DNA from: Qipengyuania soli
Lineage (GTDB): Bacteria; Pseudomonadota; Alphaproteobacteria; Sphingomonadales; Sphingomonadaceae
Assembly: GCF_015529805.1 (NCBI RefSeq)
Contig: NZ_CP064654.1
Coordinates: 2,666,001 to 2,730,000, forward strand
DNA length: 64,000 nucleotides
Direction of reading: 5' to 3'
The notes below the pieces were generated by a model. That model saw only the letters and a program-made list of their open reading frames with translations. It searched no databases and was not told the DNA's origin. Made by a program: the position numbers and the translations under genes. Each line of letters opens with the position of its first letter. The stretch's first letter is position 1. This document shows positions 1-8,911 of the stretch, piece after piece.

Positions 1-3000
1 TACCGAGCTTGGCTTGCATCGCCTTCGAAAGCTTGATCGACTTCGCATCGCGCGGGAACACGCCGCCGCCGCGAGAGATCAGCTCGGCATTGTAGTCCTC
101 CCAGCTCGAGCGCGTCAGGGCGAACATGCGCTTCCGCTCCTTCCAGCTGACGGCCGGATCGGGATCGGGGTCGAGGAAGATGTGGCGGTGGTCGTAGGCG
201 GCGACCAGCTTGATCGCCTTCGACAGCAGCATGCCGTTGCCGAACACGTCGCCCGACATGTCGCCGCAGCCGACGACCTCGACGCTCTCGGTCTGCACGT
301 CGACGCCCATTTCCAGGAAGTGGCGCTGGACGCTGACCCAGGCACCCTTGGCGGTGATGCCCATCGCCTTGTGGTCGTAACCCTTTGAGCCGCCGCTGGC
401 GAAGGCATCGTCGAGCCAGAAATCACGGGCTTCAGCAATGCCGTTGGCGATGTCGGAGAAGGTCGCGGTGCCCTTGTCGGCGGCGACCACGAAATAGGGG
501 TCATCACCGTCCGTGATCACGACGTCCTGCGGGTGGACGACCTTGTCGTTGACGATGTTGTCGGTGACCGAGAGCAGCGTGCGAATGAAGATCTCGTAGC
601 TGGCCCGGCCTTCGGCGGCCCAACCCTCGCGGTCGGTGACCGGGCTCGGCAGCTGCTTGGGATAGAAGCCGCCCTTGGCCCCTGTGGGCACGATAACCGC
701 GTTCTTGACCCGCTGGGCTTTCATCAGGCCGAGGATCTCTGTGCGGAAGTCGTCGCGCCGGTCGGACCAGCGCAGGCCGCCGCGGGCGACCGGGCCGGAG
801 CGCAGGTGGATGCCCTCGACGCGGCGCGAATAGACCCAGATCTCGCGCCAGGGAACGGGCTTGGGCAGGCCGGGAACGAGTGCGGAATCGATCTTGAAGG
901 CCAGCGCTTCGTGCGACGCCGGGGCAAACGCGTTGGTGCGCAGGATCGCGTCGATAAGCGCATTGTAGAGGCGCAGCAGTCGATCGTCGTTGATCGCCTT
1001 GACCTTGCCCAGCCCGCGCTTGATCGCGGCGCGCGCTTCCTCGATCGCGGCCTCGCGTCCCTTGCCGAATGCGGGATCGTGGCGCGCGGTGAAGAGCGCG
1101 ACGAGTGCGCGCGTCACATCTGGCGCGGCAGCCAGGGCATCGACGACGGTATAGATCGTGAAGCTGGTCCCGGCCTGGCGCAGGTAGCGGTAGAAGGCGC
1201 GCAGCCAGTTGGCCTCCCGCGCAGACAGTCCGGCTTCAGGCACGAGGCGGTTGAACGGGTCGTTCTCGGCCTCGCCATTGAGCACCGCAGAGATGGCTTC
1301 CTCGATCGCTGCATCGCGTTCGATGAGGTCCCTGGGATCGCTGCTGTCCTTCGACTGCAGCTTGAAATCGTGGATCGTGCCGAGGCGCCCGTCGTCGAGC
1401 ACGGTCGGCATTTCCGATTGCACGTGAAAACCGAAGTTCTCGAGCGCAGGGACGCCCTCGGACAGCGGCAGGCTGCCTTCGGACTGATAGAGCTTGAGGC
1501 GCAAGCAGCCCACGGTCTCGCGGTCACAGAAATACATGCGTGCGCCGCGCACGACTTCCTCGCTCTCGAGGCTGGCGCCGAGATGGTGGAGGCGGGAAAT
1601 GTCGAGTGCTGCCTCGCGCACGCCGAAACGGCCGCGAAACGCAGTCGGGAAACTGTCGGCAAAGCGCAGGGCGAGGGCAGCCGCACGCGAGGGCTCCTCG
1701 AACTGGGCGAGTTCGGCTTCGACCGCTTCGCTCCAACCGCGCAGCAGGGTCTGGAGCTTTTCCTCGAGCACATGCTCGTCGGGGACGCCCGCGCCATCGC
1801 GGATGTCGAGCACGAAACGCAGCATGGCAAGGTTGCCGCCCTCGACCTCGAGACTCCAATCGAGCAGGCGTGCCGAGGCACCGTCCTCGAGCAGGGCCTG
1901 GATTTCGAGGCGAACCTGCGTTGCGAGCATGTCGCGCGGCAGCCAGACGAAGGCGAAGAGGTGGCGGGCGAGCGGCGCTTCGACCAACGCAAGGCGCGGG
2001 CGCGGCCGGTCGACCAGGCTCATCATGGTGGTCGCGACACGCTCGACGTCTTCTTCCTGGAAACCGATGAGCAGGTCGTGCGGAAGTGCGGTCAGCGCGT
2101 GCACCAGCGCCTTGCCGGCATGGCCGGTGTCATCGAAGCCATAGCGGTCGTGCAGCTGTTCAAGCTGCTGGCGCAGGCGCGGAACGCTGCGCGGCGAGGT
2201 CGCCAGCGCCGCACTGGTCCACACGCCGGCATGGATCGACAGCGCAGTGAGCTTGCCGCCCTCGCGGATCGGCACGAGGAAGAGGTCGAGCGGTACGCGG
2301 CGGTGCACGTGGCTGAGGCGGTTGGCCTTGATGACCAGCGGCACGCGCGTGTTCGCCTTGTTCTCGAACCAGGCGAAAGCGCGATCGTAGGAGGCGTCGG
2401 CAAGCAGGTCCGCCGCGCTCTTGCGGCAAATGCCCAGAGCATGATCCTGCTCGCCCGTGCGATGGCGGACGAGGTGGCCAAGCTGGGTCAGCATGCCCGA
2501 ATTCAGCCATTCGAGAAGGGCTGCTCCCTCGCTGTCGAGGTCGGCGATGCGCTTGGCATCGGTTGCCATGGCCTTCTGCAGCTTGGGCCAGTCGTTCACT
2601 GCAGCGCGTACGTCGGCCAGCGTTTCGCGCAGGGTCTGTTCGAGCAGGCGGCGGGTCTTCGCATCGACGCGGGCGGTCTCGATGTAGATCATCGATTCCC
2701 AGTCGGCATCCTCGGGATCTCCCTCGGGAATCCTGGCGAGCGTGAAGTCCTTCTTGCGCTCGACCGGGACGACCGGGTGGACCAGCCGGTCGATCGACAG
2801 CCCCATGGCGGCAATCGCCGCTGCGACCGAGTCGACGAGGAAGGGCATGTCATCGTTGACGATGGCGATGCGGGTAAAGCGGCGGTCCTCGGTCGCGCTT
2901 TCGACCGTCATTGCTGACTTGCCGAACTCACGCTGCCAGGCGGTTGCCGAAAGGAAGCCGGCGGCATCGCCCAGCTTGGCCTTCTCGAAAGGCGTGTCGC

Positions 3001-3097
3001 CGCGTAGCAGCGATTGCCGCATCCGCTCGGTAATATCCGCCAGCAATTTCCTGGAAATCTTGCCCGTCTTGGCCTTTTCGGCACTCATCGAACCCAT
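1..3097 (-). CDS. NAD-specific glutamate dehydrogenase, large type (C-terminal end outside window)
   Basis: Oxidative deamination of glutamate to 2-oxoglutarate with NAD, cytoplasmic. The reverse strand is open from an ATG at 3097 to the window edge, about 1,032 codons, while the large bacterial family is usually about 1,560-1,620 residues, so roughly the last third is missing. The N-terminus (MGSMSAEKAKTG) has the long regulatory region of this family. The dehydrogenase core is visible near 540-780 as GGLRWSDR, then VPTGAKGGFYPK, followed by GDVFGNGML near 220-260. A second in-frame ATG lies at 3088. A purine-rich GAGAGG precedes 3097. It is followed on its own strand only by the window edge. 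A very large antisense ORF over this gene is a codon-usage shadow. Confidence 0.95.
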   Translation of the reverse strand, partial: MGSMSAEKAKTGKISRKLLADITERMRQSLLRGDTPFEKAKLGDAAGFLSATAWQREFGKSAMTVESATEDRRFTRIAIVNDDMPFLVDSVAAAIAAMGLSIDRLVHPVVPVERKKDFTLARIPEGDPEDADWESMIYIETARVDAKTRRLLEQTLRETLADVRAAVNDWPKLQKAMATDAKRIADLDSEGAALLEWLNSGMLTQLGHLVRHRTGEQDHALGICRKSAADLLADASYDRAFAWFENKANTRVPLVIKANRLSHVHRRVPLDLFLVPIREGGKLTALSIHAGVWTSAALATSPRSVPRLRQQLEQLHDRYGFDDTGHAGKALVHALTALPHDLLIGFQEEDVERVATTMMSLVDRPRPRLALVEAPLARHLFAFVWLPRDMLATQVRLEIQALLEDGASARLLDWSLEVEGGNLAMLRFVLDIRDGAGVPDEHVLEEKLQTLLRGWSEAVEAELAQFEEPSRAAALALRFADSFPTAFRGRFGVREAALDISRLHHLGASLESEEVVRGARMYFCDRETVGCLRLKLYQSEGSLPLSEGVPALENFGFHVQSEMPTVLDDGRLGTIHDFKLQSKDSSDPRDLIERDAAIEEAISAVLNGEAENDPFNRLVPEAGLSAREANWLRAFYRYLRQAGTSFTIYTVVDALAAAPDVTRALVALFTARHDPAFGKGREAAIEEARAAIKRGLGKVKAINDDRLLRLYNALIDAILRTNAFAPASHEALAFKIDSALVPGLPKPVPWREIWVYSRRVEGIHLRSGPVARGGLRWSDRRDDFRTEILGLMKAQRVKNAVIVPTGAKGGFYPKQLPSPVTDREGWAAEGRASYEIFIRTLLSVTDNIVNDKVVHPQDVVITDGDDPYFVVAADKGTATFSDIANGIAEARDFWLDDAFASGGSKGYDHKAMGITAKGAWVSVQRHFLEMGVDVQTESVEVVGCGDMSGDVFGNGMLLSKAIKLVAAYDHRHIFLDPDPDPAVSWKERKRMFALTRSSWEDYNAELISRGGGVFPRDAKSIKLSKAMQAKLG

Positions 3098-3275
3098 CGG
3101 GGGCCTCTCGTCTCTCGGCGTACGATCATTTCGCAACCGCGTAACTTCCGAGTCGTGCGGCAGCGAGGTCTGATGGCGCGCCTAGGCCTCTTGCCTCAGG
3201 TCCGCAAGGTGACGTGCACGGCAAGGCGCAATCGTATGCACGTTCTGCGAGCACGGAACGCGACGCTACGGCTTC

Positions 3276-4253
3276 TCAGCTTTGTAGAGCGCCCATCGCC
3301 AGTTCGAGCGAGCGGATGCGTGCGGCAGGATCGAAGGTGCTGCCCCCGAAAATGATCTCGTCAGCCTGGGTTCGCGTGATGAAGGCAGCAACCAACTCGC
3401 GCGCCGTCTCCGCAGTGCCGATGACGCTCGCCTGGCCGATATGGGCGAGCATGGCCTGCGCGTTTGCGGGGAGGCTCTCGCGATATCCGGCGACTGGCGG
3501 CGGCAGCTTGCCCGGGCGACCGGTGCGCAGGGCGACGAAGCTCTGCAATTGCGAGCTGGCGAGAAGCTCGGCCTCTTCCGCAGTGTCAGCAACGAAAAGG
3601 TTCATGGCGGCCATGACGTGCGGTTCGGGACAGGCATCCGACGGCCGGAACTGTCGCCGGTACAATTCGAGCGCGGCATCGAGATGGTCCGGTGCGAAAT
3701 GGCTGGCGAAGGCATAGGGCAGGCCCAGTTGCGCTGCCAGCTGCGCGCCGAAAAGGCTCGACCCGAGCATCCAGAATTCCGGATTCGCGCCGAGGCCGGG
3801 AGTGGGATGGATGGTGGTTTCGCCACGCATCAGCGCCATAAGTTCGACGACGTCCTGCGGGAACATCTCCGCCGCGCGATGGAGGTCTTTCCGCAGCGCG
3901 CGCTGGAGTTCGGGTCCGGCACCGGGTGCCCGCCCAAGGCCGAGGTCCACGCGACCCGGAAACAGCGCATCGAGCGTTCCGAACTGCTCGGCAATCTGGA
4001 ACGGCGTGTGGTTGGGCAGCATGATGCCGCCGGACCCGATGCGGATGGAGCTGGTGGCATTGCCGATATGCGCCAGCACGACCGATGTCGCGCCGCCGGC
4101 GATACCTTCCATCGCATGGTGTTCGGCCACCCAGAAGCGCTTGCAGCCCGCGTTCTCGGCTGCCCTTGCCAACGATACCGCCGCGTCCAGCGCCTCGCCC
4201 ACCGTGCCGCCTTCGCGGACCGGGACGAGGTCGAGGACGGAAAATTCGGTCAC
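3276..4253 (-). CDS. LLM-class flavin-dependent oxidoreductase (luciferase-like)
   Basis: Predicted 325-residue FMN-dependent monooxygenase or oxidoreductase of the luciferase-like superfamily, cytoplasmic, substrate unknown. The beginning (MTEFSVLDLVPVREGGT) and the WVAEHHAMEGIAGGA and SGGIMLPNH segments are typical of the MsnO8-type subgroup with a TIM-barrel fold. The start is a GTG at 4253 that overlaps the stop of the upstream TPR gene by four bases (GTGA), so translation is probably coupled. It is the last gene of a five-gene minus-strand set starting at 8047. The 178 bases between it and the glutamate dehydrogenase start hold no gene that I can see. Confidence 0.88.
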   Translation of the reverse strand: MTEFSVLDLVPVREGGTVGEALDAAVSLARAAENAGCKRFWVAEHHAMEGIAGGATSVVLAHIGNATSSIRIGSGGIMLPNHTPFQIAEQFGTLDALFPGRVDLGLGRAPGAGPELQRALRKDLHRAAEMFPQDVVELMALMRGETTIHPTPGLGANPEFWMLGSSLFGAQLAAQLGLPYAFASHFAPDHLDAALELYRRQFRPSDACPEPHVMAAMNLFVADTAEEAELLASSQLQSFVALRTGRPGKLPPPVAGYRESLPANAQAMLAHIGQASVIGTAETARELVAAFITRTQADEIIFGGSTFDPAARIRSLELAMGALQS

Positions 4254-5089
4254 TGTTTCAGCTGCTCCAGATAGGCCGTAGCACGATTGGCCAATTCGCT
4301 GTCGGGTGCAACGATCAATACCGATTCGAAACTGCGGCGCGCATCCTCACGCCGCCCGGCGAGGGCGGCGATGATCCCCGCCTCAAGACCGATGGCGGGA
4401 TTTCGCGGGTCGAGCTTGGCGGCCTCCTCGATCATTTTTTGCGCATCATCAAGGCGTTCAAGACGCCGATCCAGCAGCGCCGACACCAGCCACGCGCGAG
4501 TATTTGCGGGATTGCTTTCCCGCGCCAGCCTCAAGGCTTCGACCGCTTCATCCATCCGCTCGCTCGCACCAAGCGAAGTGGCGCGATCGACGTACAGGTC
4601 CGAAGCCAGTTCAGCGTTCTTGATGGCAAGCGCCGCCTCGATCGCGCTGGCGAAAAGGGGCTCGGCAACCGCAGGCTTGCCTTCGGAAAGGGCGGCATTG
4701 CCTGCCATCGCCTTGAGGCGCGCACTATAGGCAGCAAACCTGTCGGCAGCCTCGGCGCTGGCGACCTCGAAGATCTGGCGGGCCTCGTCGAACCGCTCGA
4801 GGCGCACGAGCGCGATCCCGAGGCAATGTGCCGAGCGGACGAGGTCGAGGTCGTTCTTGGCGGACATGCGCCAGGCATTGGCGATGTCGAGCGCGGCCTC
4901 GGGATCGCTTTGCGCGCTCGCGAGGCAGTCGGCGAACTGCTTCTGGCTCTCTTCAGGCAGGCTGACAGTCACTGCGGGCGCGGGTACGGTCTTGCGATCG
5001 CGCAGTTCTGGCGGAGTGCCCGGAAACGCATCGAGGGTGGGATTGGGGCCGACCTGCAGCAGGACGAGCGAAAGGATGCCGGCGATCAA
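4250..5089 (-). CDS. Tetratricopeptide repeat protein with N-terminal membrane segment
   Basis: A 279-residue protein if started at the TTG at 5089, whose first two bases follow and overlap the stop of the hydrolase gene (TTGA). This start gives MIAGILSLVLLQ, a hydrophobic stretch fit for a signal or anchor, and avoids a 49-residue extension that only reads the hydrolase gene in another frame. No ATG lies nearby. The body from about residue 50 on is alanine-rich helical repeats of TPR type (for example AWLVSALLDRRLERLDDAQKMIEEAAKLDPRNPAIGLEAGI). Likely a periplasmic or membrane-attached scaffold; its partner is unknown. The downstream flavin enzyme starts inside its stop codon. Confidence 0.8.
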   Translation of the reverse strand: MIAGILSLVLLQVGPNPTLDAFPGTPPELRDRKTVPAPAVTVSLPEESQKQFADCLASAQSDPEAALDIANAWRMSAKNDLDLVRSAHCLGIALVRLERFDEARQIFEVASAEAADRFAAYSARLKAMAGNAALSEGKPAVAEPLFASAIEAALAIKNAELASDLYVDRATSLGASERMDEAVEALRLARESNPANTRAWLVSALLDRRLERLDDAQKMIEEAAKLDPRNPAIGLEAGIIAALAGRREDARRSFESVLIVAPDSELANRATAYLEQLKQ

Positions 5090-5829
5090 GAAACTGTCTC
5101 CAAAAGGGCCGCGACCGTGCGCAAGAGCAGGGTGATGTCCTGTTCCCGCGAAAGCCGGTGGTCGCCATCCTTTACCAACGTCACCTGTACGGCTTCCGAA
5201 CGCAGGGCGCGCGCCAGTTGCATGGAAATGTCCCACGGCACGTCCGCATCGCGTTGGCCGTGGATCAGGTGGCAGGGCGCGTCGATGGGGATAATGCTGC
5301 CCAGTTGCAGCTGCGCCTGCCCGTCGGCGAAGAAACCGGGATGCATGGGCGTGGGCTCGGGTCCGTAGGGGTTATCGTCGTAGACCGGCTCACCCGCCGC
5401 GAGCCTGGCCTTGTCGCTCGCGCTGCGGCCCCATTCGGTGAAATCTGGCGCCGAGGCAATGCCGACGAGGCCGGCGAGGCGATCGCCCAGCGCCTGCCCG
5501 ACGAGCAGCATCAGCCATCCGCCCATGGACGAGCCGATAACGATGATCGGGCCAGTCGTGCTCGCCTCGACCAGCGCGAGCACCTCGTCGCGCCAGCGCG
5601 ACAGCGTGCCGTCGGCGAAATCGCCGTCGCTGACCCCGCAGCCCGAGTAGTCGAGGAGCAGGCATGCATTCCCGTTCGCCTGTGCCCAGTCGAACAGCGC
5701 GGTCGCCTTCCCCCCGGCCATGTCGGACATGTAGCCGGGCAGGAAGACCAGCGTGGGGCCCGAACCCGGCGTGTGACGGAAAGCGATCCGGCGCCCTTCG
5801 GGAAGCTCGTGGAATTGCACTTCGCTCAT
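5086..5829 (-). CDS. Alpha/beta hydrolase
   Basis: Predicted serine hydrolase of 247 residues with the alpha/beta fold. The oxyanion region is FLPGYMSDM, a DYSGCGVSDG segment follows, and the nucleophile elbow is GSSMGG at about residue 98. The late HGQRDADVPW supplies the acid and GDHRLS the histidine, so the triad looks complete. Substrate is unknown; the shape is like carboxylesterases or palmitoyl-thioesterase-like hydrolases of alphaproteobacteria. It lies 45 bases downstream of the M48 peptidase gene and its stop overlaps the start of the TPR gene, so it is probably in the same transcript. Confidence 0.88.
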   Translation of the reverse strand: MSEVQFHELPEGRRIAFRHTPGSGPTLVFLPGYMSDMAGGKATALFDWAQANGNACLLLDYSGCGVSDGDFADGTLSRWRDEVLALVEASTTGPIIVIGSSMGGWLMLLVGQALGDRLAGLVGIASAPDFTEWGRSASDKARLAAGEPVYDDNPYGPEPTPMHPGFFADGQAQLQLGSIIPIDAPCHLIHGQRDADVPWDISMQLARALRSEAVQVTLVKDGDHRLSREQDITLLLRTVAALLETVS

Positions 5830-5874
5830 GACGGTGTCCTGTCGAGCCTGACGCCTGCCTTTGCAAGGCCGGTG

Positions 5875-6951
5875 TCAGAAGAGCTCGAATTCCTCCACCT
5901 CGGGATCGTCCTTGCACATCGACTTGAGTGCTTCGAACTCGGCCCCGGTCAGGACAGGGTGATAGGTCTTGCCCTTCTTTGCTGCGGCCTTGAACTCGCG
6001 GGCCCGTTCGCCTGCTGCAGGGTGGCTCGCCAGCCAGCCGACCACGGCGTTCTGGTCCTTGCCCTCGCCGCTTTCCTCGGCGACACGTTCGAAGAAGTCT
6101 GCGGCTCCGAGAGGCGAGATGTCGCTTTCCGCCAGACGTGCGCGGGCATACTGGTCGGCCTCGCGCTCGGCCTCGCGGCTGTATCCCATCGAAGCGACCC
6201 CTGCCATGGTGTCACCCACGCCTGTATTGGCTCCGGCGAGGAGGACCGATAAGCCGAACTGGCGCATCAGCGCGGTCATGACGTGGCGCTCGCGCACGTG
6301 GCCGACCTCGTGCCCGAGTACGCCGGCGAGCTCTTCAGGGCTTTCGGCCTGCTGGACGATGCCGTCGAACAGCAGCACCTGTCCGCCCGGCAGGGCGACG
6401 GCGTTGACCATGCCGATGTTCGCCACTCCGGCGTTGACCTGCGTCGCTGCCGGATCGACTGCGTCGAGGAGTTTCTTCAATGCGGCGTCACCCTGCGGCG
6501 TGTGGCAGATGCGACCACCGAAATCGCCGATCATGGCCTGTCCCAGATTGCGCTCCCAGCTGTCAGGGATACGCGGGCCGAGCCAGTCGGGCGCGGTCAT
6601 GAACAGGGCCACCGCGGCGGCGCTCGCTACGGCGAAGATGGCGACTGCGCGGCCGATGCCGAGCCGGTCGACCCAGGCCCCGTATTCGCTTTTCGCGGGC
6701 AGGTGCGCGGCAAGTCCGGGTGGGAGGTCTGCAGGCAGGATCAGGCGGAAATCGGGCGCACTCTCGCGGCGGTAGAGAATGCGGCCGGGTCGGGCTTCGA
6801 GGAAGTGCAGGTCGGCCGCCGCGAACTCCATGCGCGACGTCGATCCATCGACCACGAAGCCCCCGCGCCCGTCCCATTCGAGATGACCTTCGTGGCGCAG
6901 CGCGTTGGTGCCGTCATACCATTCTGCTGCGCTGCGAAAGCTGTCTTCCAT
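5875..6951 (-). CDS. M48 family zinc metallopeptidase, membrane-anchored
   Basis: A 358-residue peptidase. The start is the ATG at 6951, four bases after the stop of the DUF898 gene; an upstream in-frame extension would run into that gene. The first ~90 residues form a small cytoplasmic domain (WYDGTNALRHEGHLEWDGRGG), then a membrane helix (AVAIFAVASAAAVALFM), then the M48 catalytic domain with HEVGHVRERH (zinc site HExxH) and the SREAEREADQYA third-ligand region. The family includes HtpX and BepA-like peptidases in envelope protein quality control. The neighbours (DUF898 membrane protein upstream, hydrolase downstream) suggest an envelope role. Substrate is unknown. Confidence 0.92.
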   Translation of the reverse strand: MEDSFRSAAEWYDGTNALRHEGHLEWDGRGGFVVDGSTSRMEFAAADLHFLEARPGRILYRRESAPDFRLILPADLPPGLAAHLPAKSEYGAWVDRLGIGRAVAIFAVASAAAVALFMTAPDWLGPRIPDSWERNLGQAMIGDFGGRICHTPQGDAALKKLLDAVDPAATQVNAGVANIGMVNAVALPGGQVLLFDGIVQQAESPEELAGVLGHEVGHVRERHVMTALMRQFGLSVLLAGANTGVGDTMAGVASMGYSREAEREADQYARARLAESDISPLGAADFFERVAEESGEGKDQNAVVGWLASHPAAGERAREFKAAAKKGKTYHPVLTGAEFEALKSMCKDDPEVEEFELF

Positions 6952-6955
6952 GGGA

Positions 6956-8047
6956 TCAGATGGCCCCCATGTCGAAGGCGTCGAGCAGACCCTCGCCATG
7001 CCTTGACGTCGCGGTCGTCGACTGGGTCAGTTCGTCGAGCAGAATCTCGCCGCCCGCCTCCATGTGGGTCATGAAGAACTTCCAGTGGCGATAGGTGAGG
7101 AAGACGAATCCCAGGCCGAAGGTGAATACAACCAGCAACGCATCGCCGACGAGCAATTTGACCCAGTCCATGGTCGAAGCCTCGAAGCTGAATTGCAGAT
7201 TCCGCCAGCGCGTCGATCCCACAACCTCACGGTAGTATTTCGCATAGAAGGCGACGGCGATCAGGCCGAGGCCGAGGTAGAAGAACAGGGCAAGGCCAAT
7301 GATGCCCAGCACTCCGCCGACGGCCATTCCGTCCTCGCCCCCCACGCCATAGCCCGCGAGCATGCCCATGCCTGCCATGGCGACGCCGCCGACGAACAGC
7401 ACGAAGGGCGCAAGGTAGAACAGCAGGAAGCGGCCGAAGACATTGCCGGCTTCCGAATCCGCTTCGAATTCGTAGGGGCCGAAGCTCATCCTGTTCCAGC
7501 GCTCGTTCCACAGGCTGGTCATCGACCATGGGATGAGGAGTCCTGCCGGGATCCAGCCCGCCATGGTCTTCCACATGTAAGAGAGGCCGTAGAACATGCC
7601 GTTGTCGTCGCTGCCGCCACGGATGCCGCGCCAGCGCGTGCGCGAAAGGCGGTAACGCAGGCCGCGGAATCGGGCGACGCCGATGAGGTAGAAGATCGCG
7701 ATCATCGACCCGAACAGGAGCAGGAGGCCTGCGATCTCGTATCCGCGCGCGATCAGCGCCTGCGCGCCGAAGCTGACGATGAAATAAGGGACGCCGAACA
7801 GCGCGAGCACAATGAGGAAGCCGAGGAACAGCTCCATTCCCGTGCCCGCCCATTCAAGGTTCTCATCGACGAAGCGGCTGCGCGACCACAGGTAGCGACG
7901 CTCCCGCGCGGTCGCCCAGAAACGATAGATCCCCAGCGTGACAATGGTCAGGAGCAGGTTGGTCAATGCAATGGGCGCAAACTCGCGCCAGTTGCCCTCG
8001 AAGACGAAGGCGCTCTGCGCCTCCTCGTAATCGCCAGATTCCTGCAT
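6956..8047 (-). CDS. DUF898 (YjgN-like) integral membrane protein
   Basis: A 363-residue polytopic membrane protein of the DUF898 family. The ATG at 8047 has AGGGGG at a good distance. A longer in-frame start at 8254 would add 69 residues that only read the XRE gene in another frame. The family pattern of repeated FxGxWxEFxPIxLxNxLLTxxTLGIYRFWAxxRERRYLWS is present at residues about 15-60, and several helices follow. E. coli YjgN and relatives have no firm function. The DUF898-M48 pairing four bases apart is common in alphaproteobacteria. Its ribosome site lies inside a strong inverted repeat (see 8050-8098). Confidence 0.9.
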   Translation of the reverse strand: MQESGDYEEAQSAFVFEGNWREFAPIALTNLLLTIVTLGIYRFWATARERRYLWSRSRFVDENLEWAGTGMELFLGFLIVLALFGVPYFIVSFGAQALIARGYEIAGLLLLFGSMIAIFYLIGVARFRGLRYRLSRTRWRGIRGGSDDNGMFYGLSYMWKTMAGWIPAGLLIPWSMTSLWNERWNRMSFGPYEFEADSEAGNVFGRFLLFYLAPFVLFVGGVAMAGMGMLAGYGVGGEDGMAVGGVLGIIGLALFFYLGLGLIAVAFYAKYYREVVGSTRWRNLQFSFEASTMDWVKLLVGDALLVVFTFGLGFVFLTYRHWKFFMTHMEAGGEILLDELTQSTTATSRHGEGLLDAFDMGAI

Positions 8048-8049
8048 GT

Positions 8050-8098
8050 AAAAACCCCCTCGAACCCTGCAATACAGCTTCGGGAACTCGGGGGTTTT
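8050..8098 (-). terminator. Inverted repeat: terminator of XRE operon overlapping the DUF898 ribosome site
   Basis: On the minus strand AAAACCCCC (8098-8090) pairs perfectly with GGGGGTTTT (8059-8051), with small CGAA/TTCG and CTG/CAG stems in the 30-base loop. The 3' arm runs straight into T residues, so it resembles an intrinsic terminator for the XRE operon that ends at 8115. The same G-run is the only Shine-Dalgarno candidate for the DUF898 start at 8047, so the hairpin could also hide that site. Function is inferred from sequence only. Confidence 0.5.
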
Positions 8099-8114
8099 GT
8101 CAATCGTGCCGCGA

Positions 8115-8309
8115 TTATTGTTCGCGAATGAAAATTTCTTCGATGGCGAGGCCGAATACATCGGCGATGCGGAAGGCGAGCGGTAGCGAGGGGTCGTAGC
8201 GACCGGTCTCGATGGCATTGACGCTCTGGCGGCTGACCTCGAGCCGGTCGGCAAGATCCTGCTGGCTCCAGTTGCGTTCGGCCCGGAGCACCTTGAGGCG
8301 GTTCTTCAT
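8115..8309 (-). CDS. XRE-family helix-turn-helix regulator, 64 residues
   Basis: A minimal Cro/CI-type DNA-binding protein beginning MKNRLKVLRAERNWSQQDLA, with the recognition region VSRQSVNAIETGRYDPS at residues 25-42 and the typical ending FGLAIEEIFIRE. It consists of the HTH domain only. The ATG overlaps the stop of the membrane-protein gene (ATGA at 8306-8309), so the two are translationally coupled. A longer reading of this frame up to 8993 is an artefact of the neighbouring gene. The family commonly represses its own operon; an inverted repeat covering the predicted -10 box at 9110-9127 is a fitting operator. Confidence 0.93.
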   Translation of the reverse strand: MKNRLKVLRAERNWSQQDLADRLEVSRQSVNAIETGRYDPSLPLAFRIADVFGLAIEEIFIREQ

Positions 8310-8911
8310 GCGCAGCCCCCGTCGCCGTCCATCGTGAAGCGGTTGTAGATCGTCCCCGCCACCAGGCCGAGGCACCAGATCGGGAAAACGTAGAAGATCG
8401 GCAAGCGCGGGACTTGCGTGAGCAGTTCGAGCATGCCCCACACACTCGCCACGGCAAGCAGGAAGCCCGTGGCGACGATGAACTTGCGGACTTCGAGGAG
8501 GCGCAAATACTCGTCGTCGAGTTCGACCAGCAGCCTGCCCAATGCCCAGATCATCGCCAGCACCGCCGCGCCGGGAACGAGCGCAACCGTGATCGGGGCG
8601 AGCGTCGGCGGAGCATCGTCGGGGAGCAGTCCCACGGCCAGCAGGATTGCCGAAATATAGGCTGCGGCCGCCACTCCCATGCGCCGCATATAGGCATTGT
8701 AGGCCGGGTGACGCTTGGAGGACTTCGCGCTGCGGAGTTTCATCACGAGGCCGATGACTAGCAGGCCAAGCGGAACGATGCCGAGCACCCGGGCGGTCGC
8801 GGGGTCGATGGCCCCACTGGCCCGCAGCGCCAGTATCGCGAGACCTGTCGCGACTGCGGAGATCCCGAGCTTCTGGAAGCGAGGCAAGCCTGTCTCCTCT
8901 TCCCCGGTCAT
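8306..8911 (-). CDS. Polytopic membrane protein coupled to XRE regulator
   Basis: A 201-residue protein with about five predicted membrane helices (FQKLGISAVATGLAILALRA, VLGIVPLGLLVIGLVM, AAAYISAILLAVGLL, ALVPGAAVLAMIWALG, and two near the C-terminus). The start is the ATG at 8911 because it overlaps the stop of the 59-residue ORF (ATGA), while the longer frame to 9094 reads that ORF out of frame. A loop RLLVELDDEYLRLLEVRKF is charged. I do not recognise a named family. Membrane proteins next to one-domain XRE regulators are a recurrent pairing in bacteria, but the role of this one is unknown. Confidence 0.8.
   Translation of the reverse strand: MTGEEETGLPRFQKLGISAVATGLAILALRASGAIDPATARVLGIVPLGLLVIGLVMKLRSAKSSKRHPAYNAYMRRMGVAAAAYISAILLAVGLLPDDAPPTLAPITVALVPGAAVLAMIWALGRLLVELDDEYLRLLEVRKFIVATGFLLAVASVWGMLELLTQVPRLPIFYVFPIWCLGLVAGTIYNRFTMDGDGGCA

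Noticed and set aside
533..2917. 794-codon plus-strand ORF
   Set aside because: It is antisense to the NAD-glutamate dehydrogenase, has no recognisable domain, and long shadow frames are normal in GC-rich genes.
3098..3275. Small RNA or leader before the glutamate dehydrogenase
   Set aside because: No clear hairpin plus T-run, promoter or ORF could be identified.
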